This document shows, in pieces, positions 25,614 through 39,200 of a stretch of DNA of 64,000 nucleotides. Every line of letters starts with the position of its first letter. The stretch's first letter is position 1. The translations under genes and the position numbers were made by a program. Under the pieces are notes generated by a model. It worked only from the letters and a program-made list of their open reading frames with translations, was not told the origin of the DNA and made no database searches. The stretch covers positions 9,817,905-9,881,904 of the forward strand of contig CM072161.1 of assembly GCA_036850595.1 (NCBI GenBank). The letters are read 5' to 3'. This stretch comes from Rhyacichthys aspro (Eukaryota; Chordata; Actinopteri; Gobiiformes; Rhyacichthyidae).

Positions 25614-25942
25614 TAGGGTGACCATGTGTCCCTATTTAACGGGGACTGTCCCACTTTTACGATCCCTGTCCCATGTCCGAAAATAAATCTGTAAAAACAC
25701 TAATATGTCCTAATAATATACACCAACCAGTCCAACAAACTTTACAGCAATTTTCTGTAGACTTTTGTCGCTTACTGTTTTTCATTTGCCCCACCATGTT
25801 TTTTTTACCCATGAACAGCCTTGTGTGCTTAAGTTATGGTGTGAAAAGGTCATGTTTTTTGGAGCTGTTTAAAGTGAAAACACATTTGCAAGTGGGTTTG
25901 TGAAGTGTCCCAGTTTGGAGGTCTGGAAATATGGTCACCCTA
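25614..25942. mobile_element. hAT-like MITE, copy 2
   Basis: The left end TAGGGTGACCATGTGTCC and right end GGAAATATGGTCACCCTA are inverted repeats, perfect for the outer 12 bases. The interior aligns with copy 1 (24,347-24,812) but is about 140 bp shorter. The flanks GCAATAGT and GGTTAGTT do not form a clean duplication, so the insertion is older or the site has been altered. No ORF of note. Confidence 0.8.
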
Positions 25943-28900
25943 GGTTAGTTATAGTTAGCTTTGCTGTTTGATGAAGACGCACAAGTCCTAACTCAATTTG
26001 CGTATAAGGCTTGGTCTTCCGTGTGATGTTATTTATTACTCAATCTTATGCCTTAGCGACTTATAGCTTGTAGCCTTAAGCTGATGTGGCCTAAGTACTT
26101 ACTCTAGTGCAGCTGTTTATCAAGTCTCTGGTGAATGTTTTCTACTCACACACATGTAGTCAGTGGGTTATCACTTGCCAAAATCATTCTGTTAATGCAT
26201 CAGTTGTAAGTTTTGGTGACTATTGCGCTTTCGTCCATTGAAAATGTAATGCAATGGTAATATGTATAACTTCCGTCACCAAAATGCAAATGTGTCTCAT
26301 GACCAAAGCCAAATATCTCCCAGTTTTCCTTGACAAAAAACATTCCTGACCCACTTTACTTGCTCCAAACTTTCTCTCAAACTGCTCTTCTCTTTAACCC
26401 CAATCAATCAACATCTGTCCCAAAAAACACCACGTCCTCTGGACAGATGGACTCACTCTTTTGGACGTATTAAAAAGCAAGAGGTTCGGAGGTTGGATGC
26501 CCATTACATCTCTCCAGCACCAGATGTTTTTCACAGCTTTTTGATGGCGTGTTTAACTGTGCTCAGGCATTGAATGGCCAAGTTTGATTTGAGCGCATAG
26601 GTAAAACTGGGCAGTTCAGAGCCACGGAGTAATTTGTGTCACAGATGGCGGACCATAATGTTCAGTCATAGGCTGGACGTTATATGAACCGGACTGTGTG
26701 ATGGATGCTGCCTGTAAATCTCGACCGCTTCAGGAATCTGCCACTCATGAGGCGCCCTCGAATCCAATAACTAAAAAGATTCAAATTGGAACTTTGTACA
26801 AAACAGTGAGATAACAGACAGTGAGTCACATTTCAGCGTCAGTTCACTCATTGTTCTATGAGCGCCATTATATCTGATGATCCACCATCATCCTATTTCC
26901 TCTTGCTAATTAATGACAGTTTCTATTCATACGATATCACTGTCATTCCCTATCACACTGTTTCCCACCTCCCCTTCCCCCTCCACATCCCACTTTCTGC
27001 TCCTCGTTTGCTCCACACTATAGGAGCATATAACCTTCAGTCAGTTACCCATTTTTGCCTTTAATGCATTGTCTTCCGACCTTAGATCAAATGGCCTACT
27101 CACTTGTGAATGCTTTTTATATTTTTTGCTCCATTTTCCTTCTCATTTAGTAAGTGCTGACCTCTGTGGACCGATAACAGTCAACAAGAGCTGCAGTTTT
27201 GGAAAGGTCCCATCTGATTCAAGTAACCATCGTAACATGGCTGAAATCAGGTTTTTTCTTAGTTCTCAGTACGTTCTGAACTGATGTCTTGACGTAAAGC
27301 AAACAGATGGTTGCCAGGAATAGTCATCCCATGTCGCAGTGTCTAGTTTGTTTCTCTTATTAACTGAGGGGTCCATTGGGGACTTGAATGCATGCTCACA
27401 TATGTTTATCTGTCATGTTCTGTGCTGGAAATAAATTGTGACCTTATAAGGCTGTTCTGTAACTTGACTGGAAGTGCATAAGAAGCTGTGCAACAGTCTA
27501 CCATTATCTTTATTTATAACAGTGTATCATGCAAGCATCATATTGTCGTCTCCATGTTTTTCCATCTCTAACCCACTGACTTCAGAAACTCATCACAACA
27601 ATGGCCTTGTCAATTAAACATGTTTTTTTTTTTCAGCCAAACACATCGTCTTCAAGGACAAAATGTTCATTTGTTGTCTAATACATTCCAACCACTGACA
27701 GGTCATGAAGGTAATGAAGTAATCAATGTTATTCATCAACTCCACTTGTCATAATGTTATGTCTGATGGGTTTATTGGATTGGTGCAAGCATAGCCCAGA
27801 GAAGACAAACTGAGCACTTTGGGAAGAGTTCACAGTCTTGTGTAATGTGTCTTGTGTAATTGCAATATGCACTTCTACCACTAGATGTCCTCCAAAACTA
27901 CACACTGCACCTTTAAGCTAGACTCACAATGGCTTGTTTTATTGTTGTTGATGCATTACAAATGAGTAGTGACGAGCACACTGTAATTGTATTGTTTTAA
28001 AGATATTTTACATTTCTTCTTTTTACAGAAAAATATGTCTGTATTATATGTTTTCTATCCAAACAATAAAGTGTTGACAGCATCACTGTCCAAATAACAT
28101 TACAGCATTGCTTCCTTGTTTGTTGTTACTGATTCATGATCATTTAAGAAAACGCTAACAGCTAGGGGCACTAATTCATGACATCCTGCTCAGTATTCTC
28201 CTATTGTTTCATTTGAGAAAGTGTTGATGTAATTACATAATGTAGTAAAGCCTTAGAGACTTGAACAGTGATTACAGTGTGTTTAAAGAAGCAGTGACAG
28301 CTCAGCCTGGGATGGGATGGGTTCCTTTATGCTCTGCGCACCTTCACTACCTTCAGCAATATTTAATACTGAGCTGTGTGTTGTGTGCAGTTAAACCTAC
28401 CTTGTGCACAGATGGCACCACATTGTCTGCTGCAAGGTTCTGTCTTGGTTTCACATCAAGGACAAGGGGCACGTCCCCTTTTCTCCAACTCCAGAGGAGG
28501 CATCTGTCATTGCGAGGAGTCGGGGTAATTGAACAACGGGTCGATGTGCATTTGAATAATGCCGTGCTGGAGCTTCTTCGTAATTGGCAAAGGAAACTTT
28601 TTAAAGAAACCTAGGGATTATAAGAAAAGAGAATAGGTAGAACATATTATAGGGTATATACAGCAATTTATAAACATTCAATTACATACCAAGGTCGGGT
28701 AGAGTAGTCACATTTGTACGTAAAAGTACTGTTGACAGCTTGCGTGCATTGAGCATTGTGTAAAATGTTGCAGTATATAGTATAATAGTGTATAATCACT
28801 CAACAATCTGTGTGTTTGTCTTGGAAAAATACATATAAAGCTCCAAAGAAACCGCTGTAAGGAGTATTCAGTCTGTTCTCGTTACTGTTAATCGTGGAGG

Positions 28901-31699
28901 AGAAGTTCCAAATTGAGTTTTTCTAAACTGAAATCACCATCAGACCTATTTTCACTGGGTTTGTTCACAGAAAGCACTGTGTCCCTGCAGGGCTACTATA
29001 GCTGTTCACATGCTCTAAAAAGGTGTTTATGGTCACCCAGGGCTTTACCAGCGGCAATGAGAAGTCTTGTTAGTTTCTTTTTTAAATTGAGAGAGCATGT
29101 TACAAAGCATTCCCTCAAACTTCATGTCTTCATATTTACTATTTTCCAGGCTGGTTACAGTGACACAGTGGCCTGTCTGAGTGCTCCAGACCTTTCTGTG
29201 TTTTATAGGATTATGGGTTCGAAAATTGAATCGAGGCCTGTGCAAAGGTTAGGAGGGCCAGAGAGAAGACAGTCCGGGCTGAGGTGAAGTCACTGTTTCA
29301 GATGTTTATTGTGAGCCACGCAGACAGGCTCCTCCTTCAAACAGCACACATACTGTACACATACATGCGCAGAGACACGAGCGCTATTTCCCCCGTATTG
29401 ATCAGCTGGAAAAAGGGTTGAGGTCAGCGGGTATTTGTCTGAATTTCTTTCTCCCTGTCTCTTACACTCCATTTGTCTCTGTCTGATTCGATACTCGCCC
29501 TCCTCCACCGGGGGTCCATGCTTCATCCATATACCTACTTCTCCCCTCCCCTGACCCACGCCAACACTCGTAGCCTCCTTTTGTCTGTCTGTGTGCCCTT
29601 CACTTGACATACATAAATCAATCAGTCAATTCCATTTCATTCAGAGTGAGGCCCTGATGGATTTCTGTGCCACTGTCCTGATATAGCAACAGAGCCTGTG
29701 CTTTAATTACATTTGAAATGAGCTGATGTGCTCATGACCGCAGATCTGATTCCACTTCATTTGCAGCAATCGCACCAACAATAGAGAATCACAAAACGAA
29801 CAGACATGTAGAGTCTGTTAAGTTTATGTCCTGAACAATAACTTTATCTCAAGTTTTGTCTGCTTTGTGGTTCAACAAGATTCTATCGCACAATGCAATA
29901 TGAAAAGGATGTAAATATAGAGCAAATTAATCATCATAGCCTTTATAGATATGGCATTTGTGTTGTATTTTCTCATATTCCACTGTTAAAACGTCTTTAA
30001 CCACATTCAAACTGTTGTTATTTCCCCTTGTCTGCACCTGTACAGTAACATGCGGGCTGTGAGTCATTAATTAGGCCAGTGCCTGAATGTTAACGCTTTC
30101 CCTCGCAGATAGTCCTGATAGCTGATCAATAATGCCAGACTCAATCAATCACCCCCAGTCCCTCTCTCCCCATGCCGCCTCAGAGCTGCAGGCCTGATCT
30201 GTCCTCCGGTGTCTCTGTCATTTGTCTTTACGTTCCCGCTTCCACCTGATAGCTCCAGTGCTTTTCATGTGCCCTTTCCACATGTCCTTACCCCCCATCA
30301 GTGATTTATTTGTGTGCCTGGTCATCTCAGAGGACGCCACAAGTTCGCACTCATTTGCACAAGTCGCTTTAGCACGTTTTCAGTTTTTTTTTTTGCTCTT
30401 GAGCACTCATTTTATGAAGACATTAGTAAAAAATAAGCTGCAATGGGGTAGATATATTACATTTTGCTTGATTAAAGATATCTAGTAATGTCATATGTAA
30501 ATGAATGTAATTATGTAACTTTTATCAGCAATAAAAAGGAGTGTAATTGGCACTTTTATAACTGCATGAAAAGACTAGTTATATTCAACACATCACTAGT
30601 GTAGTATCATTTCATCCAGAGCTTCTGCGCATTCCCCTCCCTCATTGGCACCTCTCGGATTGTGGGCTTTAGCTTTTTTATTTTCTCATTTTGCTCCCAT
30701 TACTTCTCTCTGCAGCCAATTCACATGTGCAATGATCTGTGAAGGGAAAAATCTGTACTCTCATTTTCAAATACATCCATGGTCATTTACACATGCTGGC
30801 ACACATGTATGCTGTAAAGACAAAGCAGCATTATTATGAATGAGCATGCAGAGACATGCACTCAATGATGACATTATCATTTGGGGTTAGAAATAGCCTG
30901 GCGTTGCTTTAATGCTGCACTAATAGAAAATGGTCGTGTATGACAGGAACAGGCCAACTGTGCTTCTCAAGCGTTAATATGGATCATTTAACAATTCTTG
31001 ATGAGTGTATATAATGACAACTTATACATGCGTTTTCCTTTCCTTCCAGATGAATTTACAGTTAAGATGCTTGGGAGAAGCTCAGTTGTATAGTATTGCT
31101 CAATGCTCATTATTGCACCCTCACACAATGATCAAACGGTTGGTAGCAAATTAATTGTGAATTTTTAAGTGCACAAATAGCTATGAATATGACAGACAAA
31201 GAAAAATCCATACATGTCATGTGTTATGTCTGGACACTGTTGACATTTTACCAATAAAAGGTTAAGACAAAATGCGATTAGTGAATTATTGAACCAATTT
31301 TCCTTTTACTTGTTGTGACAGCCACTATTCAATTGCTTCAGGTTTGTGCACCATCTGCTGACTGAACACACACACTGCACTCACCTGTTTTATTTTTCAA
31401 GAAAGTAATGTCTTGTTCATCTGGGTTAAGTCGTACCTTCTTCCATTAGTTATCATTTAGGCCTACAGTCATCTAAAAATGTGAAAGAGAATACAGCACA
31501 CTTGATGAGTAGATGATTCTTTGCAAGGACTCATCAAGCCCATAATAAACGTTTACAGTGGTTTAGATAAGCAATAATTAATAGTAATAAATGTTAGTGA
31601 TGCAGGTGGTATTATTGTGATTTCTTTACGTTTTCTCACATGTTAATTTGCCTCAACACGTCCAACCAGCAGATGGTGGTATGTAACTTCAGTTTTGTT

Positions 31700-32409
31700 T
31701 GTTTTGGAAATACACGAAGAAGAGTAAAAGCGGAAGAGACGTGGCACAAAAACAGTAAGAGGAAAAGGAGCGGCTACCCGTGAAGTTTATAAGTGCACGC
31801 CTCCACATTTGCTTTGATTATGAAATTGTCAAGAAAGCACAAATGACACTAGTACCACATTTTCTGAAACGGACAGGACTTGACTGAAGTCTTGGTAAAA
31901 GGTACCGTTACTGGTATTTCTCTTTTGCGAAGACATTTCATATGCTACATTAGCGGGCTAATGTTAGGCTACATGCTAAATGTAGCCGTACCTGACAACT
32001 TTCCAGTTAAGTTAATCTTATGGTACCTACGGGTGATGTGTGGTACTGGCTAAATAATTACAGGTGATGCAAAAACATTATACATAAACTTAATCAGTTT
32101 TATTGTATTAATTTAAACGTAATCATGTGAAATCAAGAGCATGGTATGATTGGAAATGGCAGAGTAATCGGGTGCATTGTAGACATGGGCGTCATGTTGG
32201 CGTCATACTCAATATTACTTTTAATGTAAAAAAGATAAGTGAAGTTATTTTGACTTATTCTTGAGGTGCGTTTGAGGTCTTATTTATTTCTAGTAATTAG
32301 AAATCTTTTAGTTCTTAAAAATGTACTGTAGTCTATATGTGAATTAACTATGACAGAAAGTTGATTTTGACATTATGCAAACCTAACAAATGATTCACTT
32401 TGATGACAG
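31700..32409 (+). promoter_or_regulatory. zfpl1: Probable zfpl1 promoter and 5' UTR region
   Basis: The coding part of zfpl1 starts after an acceptor (TGATGACAG, ending 32409), so at least one 5' non-coding exon lies upstream. The purine-rich, CpG-containing stretch at about 31,715-31,790 (AGCGGAAGAGACGTGGC, GGAGCGGCTACCCG), with an ETS-like GCGGAAG, is the best candidate start region. The exact exon end is not resolved; a GTAAAAGG at about 31,895 is one possible donor. Confidence 0.35.
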
Positions 32410-32420
32410 GACGATTTGCT

Positions 32421-34100
32421 ATGGGGCTCTGCAAGTGTCCAAAGAGGAAGGTTACCAACCTATTCTGCTTTGAGCATCGGGTGAATGTGTGTGAGCATTG
32501 CCTGGTCTCCAACCATAACAAGGTTTGTGAGTTAAACTATTTGTGTGAGGTATGTTTGTAAGACTTGTAATGACAAAAATATGTTTTGTTCTTCAGTGTA
32601 TAGTGCAGTCATACTTGCAATGGCTTCAGGACAGCGACTACAATCCCAACTGTACTCTTTGTGATAACCCACTGGCAGGCCAGGACACTGTCAGACTCGT
32701 TTGCTATGGTAAGGTTATATATAGTGTCCTCCTTATCATCTGGGTCAAACAGGTTTTTCTACCAAACAACACACATTCATCTCCCTGGGGACATTTGGTT
32801 CTGTTGATGCTGTGGAAGATGTGTACTATTTTCAAGCTTGGTTTGAAACTATTACATTTGCTATTAAAAACACTACACTAACTAAACATTAAATTACATG
32901 ATACTTATGATGTGCACAATGTATAATTTGATTGTTGTATTCTTCCATAGATGTATTCCACTGGCACTGTCTTAATAATTTGGCCTCAAGGCTGCCCCTC
33001 CACACTGCCCCTGCAGGATACCAGTGTCCCACTTGCCAGGGTCCAATATTTCCCCCTTCTAACCTGGCCAGCCCAATCGCAGATGTGTTGAAAGAACACT
33101 TGTCATCTGTTAATTGGGCCAGAGCTGGTTTAGGACTACCTCTGGTAAGGTTCTTCTAACAGGTTTAAACATATGTTAATGGTTAATTTACATATTTAAC
33201 AAACTGTAACTTGTGACAGATTGAAGAACCCGTTGGGGACCTTGAAGAGACCAAAGCTGCTGATGTCACAGATTACACTGACTGGTCAACATTTGAAGGT
33301 GAGTGTAAGACTTTACTATACATTTTCTTATATGTATTAAATTGTTTTATTTCTTTTGTATATTGCAACAACAGCCATTTGGTCTCTATTATTGGCTTAA
33401 TATGTTTTTCTGTATACCACAGCCAGAGAACAAAGTGAGATTTACCCAAGTCACTCCTACAACACCAATGTTAGCCCTCCAACAAATTCCATTTCAACCA
33501 CAGCACAGGAAGACCTTGGAGGGCCTCGTAAAAACGGGGAACCAAATATTCAAGAACACTCTGTTATCAACTTCACTACAGCCAATACCTGTGACACACT
33601 CACAATACATGCAGGTAAACTTCAGTAACACTTGCTGCATCAACACCACATGACCTGAAGTCATTGGAATACTTAAGTGTTACTCTTGTTTAAATGATTG
33701 TTATAGCATCATCACCAAGGAAGGTCTACGACACACGGGACACTGGCCACAGCTCTGTCACACAGATTGACTTTGATGATGACAAGTACAGGCGACGGCC
33801 AGCACTCAGCTGGTTTGCTCAAGTTCTCAAGTAAGTATTTTATTTTGCATGTCACTAGATGTCCGATAAATGAAAAATATAAATGCAAAATGTTTCTTCT
33901 TTCTTCTCCTCAGAAACCGTACTGGAGGAAAACGAACAACTCTGTCGTGGAAGCAGCGGATGTTCATGTTTCTTTTGGTTGGAGTTCTGGGATTCTTTAC
34001 ATTGATTATAATTATGGCTAAACTTGGACGTGCCTCAGCTGGTTCAGACCCAAATCTAGATCCTCTTCTTAACCCTAACATTCGTGTTGGGAAATACTGA
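32421..34100 (+). CDS. zfpl1: Zinc finger protein-like 1, cis-Golgi membrane protein
   Basis: Exons 32421-32522, 32597-32708, 32951-33144, 33220-33298, 33423-33614, 33707-33830 and 33914-34100 join in frame to 329 residues (human ZFPL1: 310). ZFPL1 is a tail-anchored Golgi protein that binds GM130 and helps keep cis-Golgi structure. The N-terminus MGLCKCPKRKVTNLFCFEHR, with CEHC and a CTLC pair, forms the B-box-like zinc finger. It is followed by a RING-like finger (C-H-W-H-C, then CPTC in YQCPTCQGPIFPPSN). The middle is a polar, low-conservation linker. A single transmembrane helix spans about 284-305 (MFMFLLVGVLGFFTLIII), with a short tail ending NPNIRVGKY. The ATG is the first in its exon and gives the family-typical N-terminus. 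All splice sites are GT-AG. Confidence 0.95.
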
Positions 34101-34632
34101 TAACAAGCATCGATTACTTTCCTATTACACAACCTAAGGTTGTGCAGGCTGTACAACAATGTGACTTTATACATAGTTGGCCCAACAGAAGAAGCTAATC
34201 ATCTTGAATGGAGGAGAGATCCTGCACCTCTTCTGAATGGAAGCAAAGCTGCCAGTGTTTTGACGCTTTGAAAACAAAAGCAGTATACAATTATTTTTTT
34301 CTTGGATTCGTGATTTAAAATGAGTGGTGGGTATTTATTTGTATAATTCCAGCAAACATGTAATGGTGATCTGTAGAAGTTCACTAGAAAAGAACACTGT
34401 TGATGTTGAGAGAACATCTATATTTGGCAACGAGTTACGTTTTCACATTTATAGTCAGACTGCTCTTAGTCACTCGTTGAGAAGGCATGTGCATTTTTCC
34501 TTCCTTGACTGGAAATCCACATGTGATTATTAATACATTTATGGGTGTAACAATTTCCTCTGAAACTGAGTGCATTGCTTTTAAATTTGCCTCAAGTATG
34601 TATATTTTCTGACGCTTTTTTCCCATCTGTAC

Positions 34633-34638
34633 ATTAAA
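34633..34638 (+). terminator. zfpl1: zfpl1 poly(A) signal
   Basis: ATTAAA, the common variant signal, about 530 bp after the zfpl1 stop codon and followed by a T-rich stretch. Confidence 0.55.
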
Positions 34639-34689
34639 GGGCAAACCTACAATATTTCTGATTTTTTTATTTTTTTTTTTAAGCACACC

Positions 34690-35880
34690 TAAGAATTATA
34701 TTATGCTTCAGAATGATTAGAGCAATTAGTCTTCAGTTTAGTAGATAATACTGTCTCATTCTGCAAAATAATGCAAATATGTTTCATCGTGTGTTAATAT
34801 TAATTTAAAAAATTATATACTAAGTGATTTTATTAAGTTATTCCTTTTTAATTTTTTATTATATGGTTTATTTATTGCCACGGAAAATTTTTTAAGTGGC
34901 ATAATTCTTTGAATGAGAATAGATATTAAACATATAGTAAATATATTCAAAACTAATTTTACTGCTATCTTTTGAGACTAACATAATAATAATACTAATA
35001 GCACTAAATACCACAAATATTCCCATCTAGAATTCAGTAACAGGCATAATACCCATACCACGTGTCTTTATTATGTAACCTCACATGCTGTCTCTGGGAA
35101 TCCTGGTAAAAACCCCACTACTGACTGTCTTCCACTCAGTAAACAGGTCACCAATGGGTCGTGCCACATGTGAGGGTCTAGAGTGCCGTCTAACTTTCCA
35201 CTGAGCGTGCCAAGCAGTTACAGCCGTGACTGATGATATTGGCTTTCAGGGGATTTGTGCACATTGACGCAGGCAAAGCAGCCTGCAGCAACAACAATCA
35301 TGTACACTATAAAATTACAAATTAAACAACACATTTGGTACTTGTCTACCACACAAAGACATAATTGACCTTTTTCTTACAAGTTGACTGAAATGATTGA
35401 AGTCATTGTTGGTTTACTTCAACTAAGAATATTTTGATGTGCGATTGTCTCACCATTTCATTGGAATTCAATGTACTTCTCATTGTCTGTGAGTTATTAC
35501 AATGACCATTGCTCTGACATAATAAGGCCACTCTGGTCAATAACAGTTGGTAGTTAACAGGAATTGACAAAGCAGCACAGTACTGATATGCATATCCTCA
35601 TGATGACTCCAGAGTAGAGACAGACTATGGAGAATAAACCAATTATGTCTGGTAGTATGTCCATTTATCTGTGCCTTTACTATGAGATTCATATGATATA
35701 TGTGATAGTCATACAAAAGGCATATAGAAAAACTGTTGAAAATGCTGTAGCCACAGTCTCCTGTAATAACTGCCCTCTGTGACATTGGATGAGCTCAGGG
35801 GCAGATATCGATAAATGTGGGCGAGTTTCATTGGTGCCTTCCCAGTTCAGTTTAAAAGGAGCATGACACAGAGGATTAGT
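34690..35880. other. AT-rich spacer between zfpl1 and the histidine-rich gene
   Basis: No coding exon was recognised; the first 350 bp are very AT-rich. The 3' end of this spacer must hold the promoter of the histidine-rich gene. A probable 5' non-coding exon ends at 35,938 before a strong donor (GTAAGTAC). Confidence 0.4.
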
Positions 35881-36239
35881 GCTGTTGGCTACGTAGAAAG
35901 AACACATGCTGTGCCATTTCTGTGAATTCTTTCACACTGTAAGTACACATTTAGTTTTGTGCTATTTCTAATTAGCTGCACTCTTGGGATAGCTAATTAT
36001 TATAAACAAACAAAGCCATCTATAGCAGTTTGTTGTTGTTTTGAGTTATTAAGTTCAAGCTAGTGTGTTAGTTGTGATTTTATAAAGCATGTTTTTTAAT
36101 AGTTATTATGATATGTTGTAAGTATGTTTTTGTGTTTCTAAAAATGCTATTACCATGCTTATAACAGTGTTATACTAAATAATTGTATTTGCAGTTAACA
36201 GTTTTCTCGTAGGACATCTCACATCTGGCGGCTCAGGAG

Positions 36240-39200
36240 ATGGAGAAATATTTGAGATCATCCCAACCACATCCGAATGCTAAAACCATCAAAGGCCACA
36301 AGTCTGACATGTGTGATCACAAACACGAAAAGTCTCTGCAAATAAAGAGCCGCAATCAAAATCATTACCACAAACACCATTCAGATGACAATGACAGCCA
36401 TGAGTAAGTAAACATGTTCACCTGTGTTTTCTTTACAAACATTTTTAAGTTTTACTTTGTGTTGACATGTTTCATATTTTATATATGTTGTATAGTACCC
36501 TTTCAACCACAGAGGACAGTGTTTTTAGTGATCATCAACACGACAACTGCCATCACCATTCTCACTGTTCCAAACGCAAACAAAGCCATCGTAGTCTTTC
36601 AACTTCAAGCACCTCAATAACAACATCATCGTCATCGTCCTCCTCTTCTTCTTCATCGACAACTTCCTCTCCTTCTTCCACCTCTTCATTGTCATCTTCA
36701 TCTTCCTCATCAACAACATCCTCTTCTTCCTCTAGCTTTTCATCCGATACTGACAGTGAAAGCTCAAATCCATGGAGCAGGCCTCAACATTCACGCTCAT
36801 GTACTGACATCTCAAGCAAAAATAGATATTTTGACAAAGGAGATGACACAGCCCCTTTGATAGAAAAAGGTGAACATCTGACCCAAAAACTAAAAGTAGA
36901 ACGAGGCAGATCTCCTCAGAGTGGTCCATCCCACGGTGGACATAAGATTACCAGAGGTGATGGAAGTGTCCGCAAGGCCAAGTCAATGGAGTCTCTTGCT
37001 AGACCAAAGGAAAAAGAACCACAAGATAAAACTGAACAGGAAAGGAGAAAAAACGAAGCCAGAAAGAATTTAGTCAAGGAAAAAATGAAATTCTCTGCGT
37101 TTCTTAATGAGATCACAAGGCAGGTGCTTAGTCCAATGAGACTCACTACTCTTGGAGTGTCAAATGCTCAAAGGCCCAGTAGTCCAGGACAGGTTTCTGT
37201 TAGCTCGAAAAAGTCTAAAAACACCACTGAGAAAAAAGAGCAGCAGAAGAATTTGCCGTGCAGCGCAGACTCAGCTAGCTCAGGCAAACATTCACGTAGC
37301 AGCAGGCGCTCTAAGCGTTCAAACTCTCACCGCCGACACTACAGTCACCGCTCAGCAGACTCACCTGATCACAAGCCAAGAAGCTGCCCTGACACTGGTT
37401 GTTTCAAGAGGCGTCACTCATGGTCTTTTCGCCATCGCTCCCGCTCACCTTCAGAAAAGCACCACCACAACCGTCACCAAGGTCACCATCGCTATCATCA
37501 TGGACATGATAGTCCAAGTTACCAAAGAGATCATCATCACCACCATAATTATGGACATCAGTGCAGTCCTACTTGTTACCCAGATGACCACCACAAGACT
37601 ATTCATCACCATAGAAACCACCATCACCACTATGGTGAAAATCATCATAGCACACTTCATCATCACAAAGACCATAATGCACCTGCACACCATGACCATC
37701 AATGTCCTACTCATCACCATGGAAACTGTCACACATCACATCATTGCAATAATGGAGACAAACACCGAAGTCACAGCAGTCACTCAAATGAGCGTCTCAC
37801 AACGCCACGTCACCACAGACAGCACAATAACCCTGGAGATTACGGTACAGACAGTTATAACCAGAGTTACCACGGGGATCATCATAGTCAACACCGTCAC
37901 CACAGCGAACATCGTAGTGAACATCACAACCATGGACACCACCATAATGTTCCCCATCATCAACACAGAGAACATCACCACCAGAGTGAACATCATTATG
38001 GAGACCACCATCACCATGGAGACTACCAGAGTGAACATCACCATGGAGACCACCATAACCATGGAGACCACCGGAGTGAACATCACCATGAAGACCACCA
38101 TCATCATGGACACCACCAGAGTGAACATCACCACAGAGACCACCATCACCATGGAGACCACCGGAGTGAACATCACCATGGAGACCACCATCACTATGGA
38201 GACCACCGTCACCATGGAGACCACCGGAGTGAACATCACCATGAAGACCACCATCACCATGGAGACCACCAGAGTGAGCATCGCCATGGAGACCACCAGA
38301 TTGAGCATCACCATGGAGACCACCATCACCATGGAGACCACCAGAGTGAAGATCACCATGGAGACCACCATCACCATGGAGACCACCAGAGTGAACATCA
38401 CCACAGAGACCACCATCACCATGGAGACAAGCAGAGTGATCATCACCATGGAGACCACCATGATGACTCTCAGTACCATGGAAACCATCAAATTGAGTCC
38501 CATCACCACCATGAGGACCACCATACAATGTCCCAAGACCACCAACATGAACCACACCACCTCCATCGCATATTGGACCACTTAAATGAACACCAACACC
38601 ATGGAGATCATCACAGTGAGCCCCATAATGACCATGGAGACCATCACAGTGAGCCCCATCATCACCATGGAGACCATCACAGTGAGCCCCACCATCACCA
38701 TGGAGACCATCACAGTGAGCCCCATCATCACCATGGAGACCATCACAGTGAGCCCCACCATCACAGCGAGCCCCACCATCACCATGGAGACCATCACAGT
38801 GAGCCCCACCATCACAAGGGAGACCATCACAGTGAGCCTCATCATCATCACCATGGAGACCATCATAGTGAGTCCCATCATCACCATGGAGACCATCAAA
38901 GTGAGTCCCATCATCACAATAGAGACCATCATAGTAAGTCTCATCATCATCATGGAGACCATCATAGTGAGTCCCATCATCATCATCATGGTGAACACCA
39001 TGCTGGCCATCACATAGGGCCGAAATCCCGCCAGATCCAGTCTAAAACAAACCAGGGTCACATTGGCCAGAGCCACAAGGCTCTGGAGTCCAGCAAGGAC
39101 TCAACCAGAAATGCCAGTGCATCTAGTCAAGACGAGGACCAGACAAGCCTCAGTGGCTCATTGCTTAAGGTATGAAAGTCTGACATGACTTTTACATTTA

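Larger units (their letters stand above)
21331..31700. other. Gene-free spacer between flrt1 and zfpl1
   Basis: About 10 kb without a supportable exon on either strand. It holds two copies of one hAT-like element, a fish-type dispersed repeat at about 25,290-25,490, pieces of an ACTAGATGTCCTCC...GCACCTTTAA-type repeat near 27,870-27,915, and a CpG-containing single-copy-looking block at about 23,820-24,200 with a notable inverted repeat. This could be intron of a host gene or a regulatory landscape for flrt1; the sequence alone does not decide. Confidence 0.55.

Noticed and set aside
36467..36495. Start codon at 36467 for the histidine-rich protein
   Set aside because: This ATG is in intron sequence upstream of an acceptor (TATAG, ending 36495). 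The exon 36240-36403 splices in frame and gives a His-containing N-terminus in keeping with the rest.
37152..38585. 477-codon METT-rich + strand frame
   Set aside because: It lies entirely within the exon of the histidine-rich gene, in another frame, and results from repeat composition; it has no own splice or promoter context.
37784..39076. Minus-strand frames of 265, 252 and 164 codons
   Set aside because: Antisense shadows of the tandem repeat; Met/Val-rich sequence with no family resemblance.
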